Shown here: piece by piece, positions 40,476 to 48,866 of the stretch
Layout of the letters: every line of letters begins with the position of its first letter
How positions within the stretch are numbered: the first letter of the stretch is position 1
Source: Candidatus Gastranaerophilales bacterium
GTDB taxonomy: Bacteria > Cyanobacteriota > Vampirovibrionia > Gastranaerophilales > Gastranaerophilaceae
Reading direction: 5' to 3'
Assembly (NCBI GenBank): GCA_944325005.1
Contig: CALUYO010000003.1
Span: 56,615 to 120,614, forward strand
DNA length: 64,000 bases
Program-made: the position numbers and the translations under genes
The notes under the pieces: model-generated
Told to the model about the DNA's origin: nothing
Seen by the model: the letters and a program-made list of their open reading frames with translations, nothing else
The model's database searches: none

Positions 40476-40504
40476 ATTATAACATATTGCTATTACAATT
40501 TCAA
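40476..40504 (-). promoter_or_regulatory. Promoter of antisense RNA, locus 2
   Basis: Read on the minus strand: TTGAAA (40504-40499), a 17 base spacer, TATAAT (40481-40476), with AATATGT just before the -10. The locus 1 antisense promoter has the same -35, the same -10 and the same ATATGT. Confidence 0.75.
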
Positions 40505-40597
40505 GCCGGCTAATTTTAAAATATATAATTTTTTTGCTAACAATTTCCTAACATAATTTATGGTAAAATTTAAGTAAGTATGATTTGGAGAGATTTT

Positions 40598-42277
40598 ATG
40601 GTTAATAATATTACTGATTTTATAAAGAAACATGCTGATTTGTTTACTTTTTTAGGCTTGTTAATTTTATGTTATTTTATATTCTTTTTCAATATAGGTA
40701 ATTATGCCTTAATGGATGTTGATGAAACACGTTATGTTTCAATGGCGAGAGATATGTTTCACGGCAGGGATTTTTTGACCCTGTATTTGAACGGTGAATA
40801 CTTCTTTGAAAAACCCCCGCTTTACTTCTGGGGAGAATGTCTATCTTTTGCAATTTTTGGCAAAGTAAATGAATTTACGGCACGATTTCCTGTTGCTTTG
40901 TATGGTACGCTTTCGGCTTTGATTGTGTATTTTACAGGTAAGAAGGTTATTTCAAGAAGGTTCGGTTTTATTTCTGCCGTAATTCTTGCAACTACGTTAG
41001 AATTTGTTATGCTTGCAAAGTTTGCAATTCTGGATATTGTTGTAACCACATGTATTGGATTTTCTGTAATGTTCGGATTACTTACCCAGTTTGTTCAAGA
41101 CAAAAATAAAAAATATATGTGGTGGTTATTTTATATATTCTCAGGTCTGGCAGTTATGGCTAAGGGAATTCCGGGATTTGTTGTTCCTTTCGCAGTTATG
41201 TTTTTTGTTACACTTGCAAACAAAACATTTAAACAGGTTTTCAGACCGCAATATATTTTGCCGGGATTTTTGTTGTTTTTCTTAATTGTTCTTCCATGGC
41301 ATGTGGTTATGTTCAAAATTCATGATCCGCTTTTCTTTAACGAATATATTATGAAACACCATATAAATCGCTTTTTCTCATCAAGCCAGATTGACAGAGA
41401 ACAGCCGTTTTATTTTTATATAATAACTGTTTTGTGGGGATTAATTCCGTGGGTGTTTTCCGCAATTTCAGCAGGGATTGCAAAACTCAAATCATTTAAA
41501 AACTTTGACTTTAAAGATATGACAGACAGACAGAAGTTTTTGCTGTTTAATGTGATTGGTTTTGTTGTAACGATGCTTTTCTTTTCAGCTTCCAAAACAA
41601 AACTCATAACTTATATTCTTCCTGTTTACTTCTTTACTTCATTTCTAATTGCCTCGTTATGGGAAAATTATATGTTCAACGGGAAATATAAAAAATCCGT
41701 TAATATTTCTGTTTATATTTTAGGCGGAATTTGTATACTGGCCGGGATTGTAACCTGTTTTTCTAAATACTTTCTGCCGGCGCAAATGTATGCTGATTTC
41801 CTCATGATTAAATGGTTTTGTATAATTCTTGTACTTGTTTTTGGTATTTCAAGCATCATATGTGCTTTCAAAGATTGCAAAAAGGGCGTGTTTGCGTGCT
41901 ATGCGCTTCTTATAATCATAACCTCTGCATTTGGCACAAAATTGTTTTATAATATGGATTACGAATTCGGGCAGAGTGATTTGATGCAGTTCGCAAAATA
42001 TGCAAAAGAAAATAATAAAAAAATTGTTGTTTTAAATAATGAGAGAAAGTATTCTGTACTTTATTATTACGGTTCTCCTGTTGATAAAAATACAAAAAGT
42101 AAAGTTTATTTTATATCTCAGGATGATAAAGAGGAAATGGCAAAATTTGGAAATATGCTTGATGACAGAGATGTTGTGGTTGTTGTCAGAGAAAAACAGA
42201 TGCCGCAGGTGGATAAAACTCTTGATTTTGATATAATCTTAGATGGAAGAAAATATTCACTTGTAAAGGTTCATTAA
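40598..42277 (+). CDS. ArnT/PMT-like glycosyltransferase (family 39 type)
   Basis: 559 residues from the ATG at 40598, which has GGAGAG upstream; a start at 40580 would add 6 residues. There are about 11-12 membrane helices. The first periplasmic loop carries LMDVDETRYVSMARDMF, in which the acidic pair matches the catalytic site of PMT/ArnT-type transferases, and EKPPLYFWGECLSF. Such enzymes transfer sugars from a polyprenyl phosphate to lipid A, protein or other acceptors on the outer face of the inner membrane. The acceptor is unknown. It overlaps the next gene by one base. Confidence 0.87.
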   Translation: MVNNITDFIKKHADLFTFLGLLILCYFIFFFNIGNYALMDVDETRYVSMARDMFHGRDFLTLYLNGEYFFEKPPLYFWGECLSFAIFGKVNEFTARFPVALYGTLSALIVYFTGKKVISRRFGFISAVILATTLEFVMLAKFAILDIVVTTCIGFSVMFGLLTQFVQDKNKKYMWWLFYIFSGLAVMAKGIPGFVVPFAVMFFVTLANKTFKQVFRPQYILPGFLLFFLIVLPWHVVMFKIHDPLFFNEYIMKHHINRFFSSSQIDREQPFYFYIITVLWGLIPWVFSAISAGIAKLKSFKNFDFKDMTDRQKFLLFNVIGFVVTMLFFSASKTKLITYILPVYFFTSFLIASLWENYMFNGKYKKSVNISVYILGGICILAGIVTCFSKYFLPAQMYADFLMIKWFCIILVLVFGISSIICAFKDCKKGVFACYALLIIITSAFGTKLFYNMDYEFGQSDLMQFAKYAKENNKKIVVLNNERKYSVLYYYGSPVDKNTKSKVYFISQDDKEEMAKFGNMLDDRDVVVVVREKQMPQVDKTLDFDIILDGRKYSLVKVH

Positions 42278-42813
42278 TGCTTAAAAGATATGAAAAATTT
42301 CTTGAAAAGTTTGATAAAAGATTAGAACGATATTTTGAGGAACAGTGCGAGTTTATAAAATGCAAACCGGGCTGTTCCGCCTGTTGTGAAATAGGTCAGT
42401 ATCCTTTTTCAAGGCTTGAACTTGAATATCTTATGTCAGGTTTTGTGGGGCTTCCTTTCGGTGTAAAGCATGGTATAAAGGAAGAGATAAAAAGGTTGAA
42501 ACAAGAAAAACCAAAATGGTATAAATGTCCTTTTCTCATTGATAATATGTGCTGTGTATATAAATACCGCGGGATAGTATGCCGTACACACGGACTTGCC
42601 TGGTATGATGAAGATGAAAACAGGATACGGCTTCCATATTGTGTAAATAAAGGATTGAATTACAGTAAGGTATTTGACCGTGAAACAGGTGAGGTGTTTC
42701 TTCAAAATCCTATAAGAGAACGTCTGCGGATTGACAGTATTCTCAGAAGTCCGGAAGCTGAGGAATATGAACTTGAATGCGGAGAAATCAGGCCTTTGAT
42801 TGACTGGTTTTAA
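42277..42813 (+). CDS. YkgJ-type Cys-cluster protein (zinc/iron-chelating domain)
   Basis: 178 residues. The N-terminal part has CKPGCSACCEIG, the CxxxCxxCC core of the YkgJ/UPF0153 family, then CPFLIDNMCCVYKYRGIVCRTHG, in which further Cys residues complete the metal site. The biochemical role of the family is not settled. The ATG overlaps the glycosyltransferase stop codon (TAATG), so the two are translationally coupled. Confidence 0.85.
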   Translation: MLKRYEKFLEKFDKRLERYFEEQCEFIKCKPGCSACCEIGQYPFSRLELEYLMSGFVGLPFGVKHGIKEEIKRLKQEKPKWYKCPFLIDNMCCVYKYRGIVCRTHGLAWYDEDENRIRLPYCVNKGLNYSKVFDRETGEVFLQNPIRERLRIDSILRSPEAEEYELECGEIRPLIDWF

Positions 42814-42882
42814 GGATTATAATGAGATTAAATTGTGTAAAAAATATACCGGGAGGGGTAGAGAAATTTATTTTTACGAGTT

Positions 42883-43066
42883 ATACTACATATGTAATAT
42901 AATTTGTGTAGTATTTATTAATTTAACGTGTATCGTGCTGTTTATTTAAACAGAATTTTATGCCGTCTAAATGGCGTATTGTTTTTAAAGGAAAGTATTA
43001 TAAAATAGTTTAAGTAATGTAAAACACTATATTAAAATCAGGCAAAAATAGCCTGTCAGGTGTTTT
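42883..43066 (+). promoter_or_regulatory. Inverted repeat and leader hairpin before the GGDEF/HD-GYP gene
   Basis: The 279 bp gap at 42814-43092 holds an 8 bp inverted repeat, ATACTACA (42883-42890) with TGTAGTAT (42907-42914). Closer to the gene is a two-part hairpin: AAAACAC (43021-43027) with GTGTTTT (43060-43066), enclosing CAGGC (43039-43043) with GCCTG (43051-43055). Without a T-run, the latter looks like leader structure rather than a terminator. No c-di-GMP riboswitch consensus was recognised. Confidence 0.45.
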
Positions 43067-43092
43067 ATAAAAAATGTGTGTAAGCAGGTGCA

Positions 43093-45084
43093 GTGTTGAA
43101 CGAAAATAAAGAAAAATTATCTGAAAATATTAAGCCTAAAAAGCCTGAAAAAGCTGATAAAACTGTTTCAAACCCGTTATCGAAACAGTTAAATTCGCTT
43201 AAAAAACCTGCTTTGAAAAATTTGAAATCCGTAAAAACTAAACATGAACAGCCGGCTGTAACACAGGAAAATAAGGCGACCAAAAGAGTCTCAAATCCTA
43301 TAACGTCTGAAACGGCAAGTATTGTTGCACGTATTAATAACTTTAATACCAATAAAACTGCTAACAGAATGTATGCAGGATATATGAATACTGCAAACAG
43401 CAGTATGCATAAAGTTATTGATTATTCGGAACTTGTTAATAACCTTAATACTGCTTTGTCTGATAAAACTAATATTCATGATTTTTTTGTTTCATTACAT
43501 GATTTGTTTACGGAAAAATTAAACAGCATATTTACCGCTTACGGAATTTTTCATGAGAAGTCAAAATGTATTAATTTAAAGCTTTTCAGTTCAATGGGAA
43601 GTTCATATATGTCTAAGGTATTTTTGTCGGATGATAATAATCCTGTAATAAAATGCTTTAACAGTCGTGAGCCGGTTGTAACAGATGATAACAGTTTTTT
43701 GAATATACCTTATCTTCAAAAATCTTCCTCCCTCATACTTCCTTTAATTTCTGTTAACGGATGCAAAGGAGTTATGATAATCGGAAAAGATTTTCTTGAA
43801 AATCGTATAGATCTTTTTTCATTTATTGCGAATTACTGTGCATTGTTTATGCAAAATGTCGAATTGCTTGAACAGACTAATAAATATGCTAATACTGACA
43901 CATTGACTGGTCTGTATACCCACAGAGGATTTCAGGAAATTCTCACTTCCGAGCTTAAAAGAGCGGAAGATAATGAAACAAATCTGTCTATTATAATGCT
44001 TGATGTTAACAATATTTCAAAAATTAACCGTGAACTCGGGCATGCTAAAGGCGATGAAGTTATCAAATTATTGGCGGAAAAGGTTAAGCAAAATATACGA
44101 AGTACTGATAAGGCAGGGCGTTATGGAGGCGACGAAATTGCCATAATCCTTCCGGATACTAATACACCCGATGCTAAGTATCTTGCTGAATATATTACTT
44201 ATTGTTTATCCTGCTGTTTTGTTGACGATGTGGGCCCTGTAAAAGTTTCGGTCGGAATTGCAACATATCCGGAATGCAGCAGAGATCAGGAGAAACTCTT
44301 AATCCTTGCGGAACAGGCAATGTATATCTCGCAGGCAAAGGGTTATAAGGAAGGAATGTCAGCTATTATCAGCTCATCAGACTTTAACTTCTGGGATAAT
44401 GATGCGCTTAATTCCTTTGCGGAGGTCGTTGCCAAACGTCATGCGCAGCTTGGAATTGATTTTGAAGAAGAGCTTGTTCATAAATTCAATAACGAGCAGA
44501 TTGTTTCTCAAAATCACCTGATGGAACTTGCAAACTCGCTTGCAGGTGCGATTGATGCTAAAGACCCTTATACAAAAGGTCATTCTACATCAGTTTCAAG
44601 ATATTCCGAAGCTCTTGCCCGTGCAATTAATCTTCCTGAAGATGAAGTTCAAAGAATTAAACTCGGTGCTCTTCTCCATGATGTCGGAAAAATCGGCATT
44701 CCTGAAAATGTGTTGAAAAAACCCGGCAAACTTGAGGGTGAAGAATGGGAAATTATGAAGCAGCATCCTGTAATCGGTGCGGAAAAAGTATTGAAGCCCA
44801 ATGAAGCATTAAGGGATTTAATTCCTATAGTAAAATATCACCATGAACATATTGACGGAAGCGGTTATCCGGAACATTTGAAGGGAGATGAGATACCGCT
44901 TGCGGCAAGAATTGTAGCTGTTGCAGATACTTACCATGCGCTGATTTCCGACAGACCTTACCGCAAAGGTATGAGCGTTGAGAAAGCCTGTGAAATATTA
45001 AAAGACGGTGCCGGCAAGCTATGGGATGCAGACTTAATTCGCCAGTTTATAAGTATAGCTCCTTCTCTTTCTACTAGCATATAA
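43093..45084 (+). CDS. Hybrid GAF-GGDEF-HD-GYP protein (c-di-GMP turnover)
   Basis: 663 residues; GTG at 43093 or TTG at 43096, both after AGGTG. The N-terminal 110 residues are Lys/Asn-rich and disordered, followed by a GAF-like sensor (about 120-265). The GGDEF domain carries DTLTGLYTHRGF and RYGGDEIAIILP; Phe to Ile in the last position is tolerated in active cyclases. The HD-GYP phosphodiesterase has LLHDVGKIGIP and HHEHIDGSGYPEHLKGDEIP, complete for metal binding. Having both synthesis and breakdown domains suggests a switchable enzyme. No membrane segment is seen. Confidence 0.93.
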   Translation: MLNENKEKLSENIKPKKPEKADKTVSNPLSKQLNSLKKPALKNLKSVKTKHEQPAVTQENKATKRVSNPITSETASIVARINNFNTNKTANRMYAGYMNTANSSMHKVIDYSELVNNLNTALSDKTNIHDFFVSLHDLFTEKLNSIFTAYGIFHEKSKCINLKLFSSMGSSYMSKVFLSDDNNPVIKCFNSREPVVTDDNSFLNIPYLQKSSSLILPLISVNGCKGVMIIGKDFLENRIDLFSFIANYCALFMQNVELLEQTNKYANTDTLTGLYTHRGFQEILTSELKRAEDNETNLSIIMLDVNNISKINRELGHAKGDEVIKLLAEKVKQNIRSTDKAGRYGGDEIAIILPDTNTPDAKYLAEYITYCLSCCFVDDVGPVKVSVGIATYPECSRDQEKLLILAEQAMYISQAKGYKEGMSAIISSSDFNFWDNDALNSFAEVVAKRHAQLGIDFEEELVHKFNNEQIVSQNHLMELANSLAGAIDAKDPYTKGHSTSVSRYSEALARAINLPEDEVQRIKLGALLHDVGKIGIPENVLKKPGKLEGEEWEIMKQHPVIGAEKVLKPNEALRDLIPIVKYHHEHIDGSGYPEHLKGDEIPLAARIVAVADTYHALISDRPYRKGMSVEKACEILKDGAGKLWDADLIRQFISIAPSLSTSI

Positions 45085-45202
45085 GCATATGGTTTTTTAC
45101 TTCTACTGTTGCATAATTTCGAAAATAGTGTATAATTATAAGAACTAAAGGAATTTTGCAAGAGGTTTCTTTAAAGTACCAATTTAAATCAGGAGAAGAA
45201 AA

Positions 45203-45496
45203 ATGTACCAAGATGAAAAACTTGTATGTGAAGATTGCGGCGCAGAATTCGTCTTCACTGCAGGTGAACAGGAATTTTACGCAGAAAAGGGTTTGGTAAA
45301 CAAACCGAAAAGATGTCCGGAATGCAGAAAAGTACGTAGAAAAAATAACAGACGTCACAGAAAAATGTATGAAGCTGTCTGCTCAAAGTGCGGGGCACAA
45401 ACTCAGGTTCCTTTTAAACCTATTCCGGGGAAAGAAGTCTATTGCAAAGATTGCTTTAGTAAAGAACAGGAAGTTGCTGCAGTTAATGAAAATTAA
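45203..45496 (+). CDS. Zinc-ribbon protein
   Basis: 97 residues with AGGAGAAG before the ATG. The first half is a zf-trcl-type zinc ribbon: LVCEDCGAEFVFTAGEQEFY, then KPKRCPECRKVRR. The second half has another pair, CSKCGAQTQVPFKP and YCKDCF. Between them is a very basic stretch (RRKNNRRHRKMY). Family members are small and conserved in anaerobes and cyanobacteria; nucleic-acid or ribosome binding is suspected but not shown. It ends at a strong terminator. Confidence 0.85.
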   Translation: MYQDEKLVCEDCGAEFVFTAGEQEFYAEKGLVNKPKRCPECRKVRRKNNRRHRKMYEAVCSKCGAQTQVPFKPIPGKEVYCKDCFSKEQEVAAVNEN

Positions 45497-45510
45497 ATAT
45501 TTGAATTTAT

Positions 45511-45551
45511 ACTAAAAACAGACCGTAATTGATATACGGTCTGTTTTTAGT
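45511..45551. terminator. Bidirectional terminator
   Basis: ACTAAAAACAGACCGTA (45511-45527) pairs perfectly over 17 bp with 45535-45551, with a 7-base loop. A and T runs in the arms serve both convergent genes. The helix ends at the stop codon of the 102-residue gene. Confidence 0.9.
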
Positions 45552-45859
45552 TATACGCCTATACAGCTGTTTAAATATTCTATTGTGCTTATTTTTTCGT
45601 CGTACAAATACTTGATGAAATTCAAATATGCGGCATTATGTGAAGTTATTACAAGATTTATTTCAAATCCGTCGGTGCAAAAGGGTTCGTAGTCATAAAC
45701 AACATAGCTGTTATACTTGCTTTTCCATTCCTTTCTTTCGATACGGCTGTTATTTTCTTCTATAATATCTTCTAGCCACGCCAGAATGTCCTTATTCACA
45801 TTTTTCATTTCCAAGCGATTGTACTTGCTGCAATCGTGACAATCATTTCCCATTAACAT
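45551..45859 (-). CDS. Small protein of unknown function
   Basis: 102 residues, soluble. The N-terminus has two Cys (NDCHDCSKYNR), followed by acidic helices and a beta-rich middle (YNSYVVYDYEPFCTDGFEINLVI). No domain was recognised. GGAGT lies 9 bases before the chosen ATG; an ATG two codons later is an alternative. The shared terminator on its 3' side supports a real transcript. Confidence 0.55.
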   Translation of the reverse strand: MLMGNDCHDCSKYNRLEMKNVNKDILAWLEDIIEENNSRIERKEWKSKYNSYVVYDYEPFCTDGFEINLVITSHNAAYLNFIKYLYDEKISTIEYLNSCIGV

Positions 45860-46048
45860 GTTAAATTACTCCACAAATATGTTATATGTAAATTGTAAAG
45901 CTTTTTTTACTGTAAATAATCCCCTTTAGGTATAAGTATAAAATAGTAAGAATTGCTAATTTTCTTTTTTGGTTCAATAAATCTTTATAATTAATTGCAA
46001 AATCAGGCGTATTTTTATAAAATAAATAAGTAACTTAAAGGATTTTAT

Positions 46049-46756
46049 ATGAACGAAAAACGTATTTTAATAGTTGACGACGATGACGAAATCAGAGAAC
46101 TTCTGGAATTTGATGTCAGAGCAAGCGGATATTTTGTTGATACTGCTAAAGATGGTATGGAAGGGCTTAATAAGGCTTTAAATAATACGTATGATTTGAT
46201 TTTGCTTGATGTTATGATGCCGAAAATGAACGGTTTTGATGTTTGCAAGAATATACGTCAGGCAAAACTTGCAATTCCGATTTTAATGCTTACGGCAAAA
46301 GGTACAATCGACGACAAAACAGAGGGTTTTGACTGCGGGGCGGACGATTATCTTGTAAAGCCGTTTGATATTCAGGAAGTTTTGTTGAGAATACGAGTTT
46401 TACTCAGACGGAACCAGATTGAGGATAAAACTGCTCTGTCTGATGAGGTTTTAAAAGCCGGTGATATAGAGATTTTTCCTGAAACTCTGGAGGCTGTTGT
46501 TGTTAATAAAAAGGTTAAGCTCACTCCTACCGAATTTGAGATTTTGTATTCTCTTATGCAGCACTTTAATAATCCTGTAACACTTGCAACTCTGCTTGAT
46601 GAAGTATGGGGTTACGACAGTAATGAGGATGTAAGGATGCTGAGGGTTCATGTCGGCGGTTTGAGAAACAAAATTGAACCTGATACAAAACATCCTAAAT
46701 ACCTCCATACAGTTACAAATGTCGGTTACAAATTAACCCCGTTCGGCGAGGGTTAG
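46049..46756 (+). CDS. OmpR-family response regulator (RpaB-like)
   Basis: 235 residues. The receiver domain (1-120) has the acidic pocket VDDDDE, phospho-acceptor Asp in LILLDVMMPKMNG, the Thr in MLTAKG and the Lys in LVKPFD. The C-terminal winged helix (135-230) has KLTPTEFEILYSLM, EVWGYD and RMLRVHVGGLRNKIE. Overall it resembles RpaB-type regulators of cyanobacteria. It is separated by 4 bp from the histidine kinase gene, so the two form a cognate pair. AAAGGA precedes the ATG. Confidence 0.93.
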   Translation: MNEKRILIVDDDDEIRELLEFDVRASGYFVDTAKDGMEGLNKALNNTYDLILLDVMMPKMNGFDVCKNIRQAKLAIPILMLTAKGTIDDKTEGFDCGADDYLVKPFDIQEVLLRIRVLLRRNQIEDKTALSDEVLKAGDIEIFPETLEAVVVNKKVKLTPTEFEILYSLMQHFNNPVTLATLLDEVWGYDSNEDVRMLRVHVGGLRNKIEPDTKHPKYLHTVTNVGYKLTPFGEG

Positions 46757-46760
46757 GATT

Positions 46761-48434
46761 ATGTACGGAAAACATTTAAAAATTGTAGAACAAATTGCAA
46801 TTGTATTTATTTTTGCGGTTATTGTACCTACGACAATCAGCGGGTTTATTATAAACAATATAAACCAGCAGTCAATGAGGTATCAGTTAAGAGAATCAGC
46901 TGTTTTGATTGCAAACATGGTGTCTGATGAGATTGACTTTTTTAATAAGACAGTTACCAGCAATCTTGAGCAGGCTGTTTTTTCTTTGCAGTATTTCCCG
47001 ACTAAAAAGGCAAAGAATGCATATCTGGATTCGATTGTCAAAACCCTTCCTGATTGCGAAGATTTAGAACTTGCCGATGAAAAACAGTTAAAGGAAATAG
47101 ACAGGCAGAATACTCTTAATAAAAAAGCAACATTCCCATTGAAAATAGCTGATAATCAATATCTTGTCGCGACGTATAAGCTTGATGCGGTAAGGGATGA
47201 ATTATTCCGTTCATTGGCTGATGAAAAAAGGCAGATTTATGTTCTCACTAAAGACGGTTATTTAATTGCTGAACACAATTACACGGAAGATGCTTATAAA
47301 AAAACAGTTTCTCTTTTGCCTGATAAGTTAAAGAAAAATAAACCGGTAATTTTTGGGGATGTTAAAAACCAGCCTCTTGTTTATGTTTCAAAAGACGAGC
47401 CGGAAATTACGATTATTGTTAATACGACGGAGAAAGTTACACAAAAAGCAATTACAAATAACAGCTTAAAAATAATTCTTTCATGTTTGTTTGCGACATT
47501 TACAATTATTTTTGTCGTCGGTTTGTATACTTATTACCTCTACATCAACATAAGACAGTTATTTAAAGGGATTATTGCAATTTCAAAAGGTAATTACGAA
47601 CGCCAGATAAGACTTTTAACAACTGCTTTCACCCCGCATGAAATCATATTTCTTGCATTTGAATTTAACCGTATGGCAACTGAAATTCATAAATCTTACA
47701 TTCAGCTGAAAAAGAATAATATTGAGTTGAAACAGCTTAACGAATTTCGTTCAAACCTCATTGATACTGTAAGCCATGAACTTAGAACTCCTTTAACAAG
47801 TATTCAGGGTTATACATCGAGGCTTATGCGTCAGGATATTACAATTGATGAGGATACCAGACAAAAATCTTTGAGAATAATAAAAGAGCAGTCAGAACGC
47901 TTGAAACGTCTTATAGATGATTTGCTGACAATTCCTGATATTGAAGGAATGCGTTTGAGAACGAAGGTTGAACAGGTTTGGATTCCTGAAATCCTCGAAG
48001 AATCAAGAATTTTGATTAAAAATAAAAGAGGTATGGAAATTGTTTTTAATATCGGCGAAGATTTTCCGCTAATAGAAGGTGACAAAGACAGGCTGCTTCA
48101 GGTTTTTGTAAACCTGCTTGAAAATGCGGCAAAATATGCTTCTGAAGGTTCTAAAATAGTTGTGGACTCGGTTGTGGCTGATGATGATGTTAAAATATTT
48201 GTAAAAAATGATTGCGAAGTTATACCGCCTAAGAAGTTGAATAAATTATTTGAAAAATTCATGCGCCTTGACGACAACACAACAAGAACTACACGTGGAA
48301 CAGGTTTGGGATTATTTATAGTAAAAGGTCTTGTAGAGGCAATGAATGGAGAAATTAAACTTCACAGTGATAAAACTTGCGGTTTTTGTGTGGAATTGAC
48401 TTTTATGCTCTCAAAAGTTGTGGAGAATATATAA
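46761..48434 (+). CDS. Membrane sensor histidine kinase
   Basis: 557 residues. A first membrane helix (IAIVFIFAVIVPTTISGFII), a periplasmic sensor of about 210 residues, and a second helix (IILSCLFATFTIIFVVGLYTYYLY) are followed by a HAMP-like linker. The H-box is DTVSHELRTPLTSIQGY. ATP-binding motifs are LLENAAKYA, GTGLGLFIVKGLVE and a degenerate G1 region (VKNDCEVI). It should phosphorylate the regulator encoded immediately upstream. The signal sensed is unknown. tadA follows directly after its stop codon. Confidence 0.92.
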   Translation: MYGKHLKIVEQIAIVFIFAVIVPTTISGFIINNINQQSMRYQLRESAVLIANMVSDEIDFFNKTVTSNLEQAVFSLQYFPTKKAKNAYLDSIVKTLPDCEDLELADEKQLKEIDRQNTLNKKATFPLKIADNQYLVATYKLDAVRDELFRSLADEKRQIYVLTKDGYLIAEHNYTEDAYKKTVSLLPDKLKKNKPVIFGDVKNQPLVYVSKDEPEITIIVNTTEKVTQKAITNNSLKIILSCLFATFTIIFVVGLYTYYLYINIRQLFKGIIAISKGNYERQIRLLTTAFTPHEIIFLAFEFNRMATEIHKSYIQLKKNNIELKQLNEFRSNLIDTVSHELRTPLTSIQGYTSRLMRQDITIDEDTRQKSLRIIKEQSERLKRLIDDLLTIPDIEGMRLRTKVEQVWIPEILEESRILIKNKRGMEIVFNIGEDFPLIEGDKDRLLQVFVNLLENAAKYASEGSKIVVDSVVADDDVKIFVKNDCEVIPPKKLNKLFEKFMRLDDNTTRTTRGTGLGLFIVKGLVEAMNGEIKLHSDKTCGFCVELTFMLSKVVENI

Positions 48435-48866
48435 ATGGAGCGTGCATTAAAACTTGCAAACAAAGCAAAAGGTGAAATTCCTGTCGGTGCGTTGATTGTA
48501 AAAGATGGTGAAGTTATTGCGGAAACATTTAACCAGAAAGAAACAACAAATGATGTAACAGCTCATGCTGAAATTCTTGCGATAAGGGAAGCCGAACAAA
48601 AACTCGGACGCTGGCGGTTAGATGACTGTGAAATGTATGTTACTCTCGAACCCTGTCCGATGTGTGCGTGGGCAATAGTTTCTGCAAGAATAAAGTCAGT
48701 ATATTTCGGATCTTATGACCATAATTACGGTGCTTTAGGCTCTGTTATAGATGTTAGAAAATTTGTTAATTCAAAGATGAAGGTTTACGGCGGTATTATG
48801 GAAGAAGATTGTGATAGAATATTAAAGGAATATTTCAAGGAGATAAGAAATGGTAATCAGAGATGA
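48435..48866 (+). CDS. tadA: tRNA-specific adenosine deaminase
   Basis: 143 residues. The zinc-dependent deaminase motifs are HAEILAI (His and catalytic Glu) and PCPMCAWAI (Cys, Cys). TadA converts adenosine 34 to inosine in tRNA-Arg(ACG) and is usually essential. The start directly abuts the kinase stop codon and lies a few residues short of the usual N-terminus, but the fold is complete. It overlaps the next gene by 17 bp, so the kinase, tadA and the TIGR02757 gene are likely one transcript. Confidence 0.93.
   Translation: MERALKLANKAKGEIPVGALIVKDGEVIAETFNQKETTNDVTAHAEILAIREAEQKLGRWRLDDCEMYVTLEPCPMCAWAIVSARIKSVYFGSYDHNYGALGSVIDVRKFVNSKMKVYGGIMEEDCDRILKEYFKEIRNGNQR

Noticed and set aside
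42820..42902. 26-codon frame (MRLNCVKNIPGG...) after the YkgJ-type gene, with AAGGA upstream
   Set aside because: No hydrophobic helix, no antisense promoter and no structured leader; the ribosome site lies in the previous gene's stop region and may be chance.
42814..43092. c-di-GMP riboswitch before the GGDEF/HD-GYP gene
   Set aside because: The c-di-GMP-I and -II consensus elements are not recognisable in the leader; only a simple two-part hairpin is seen.
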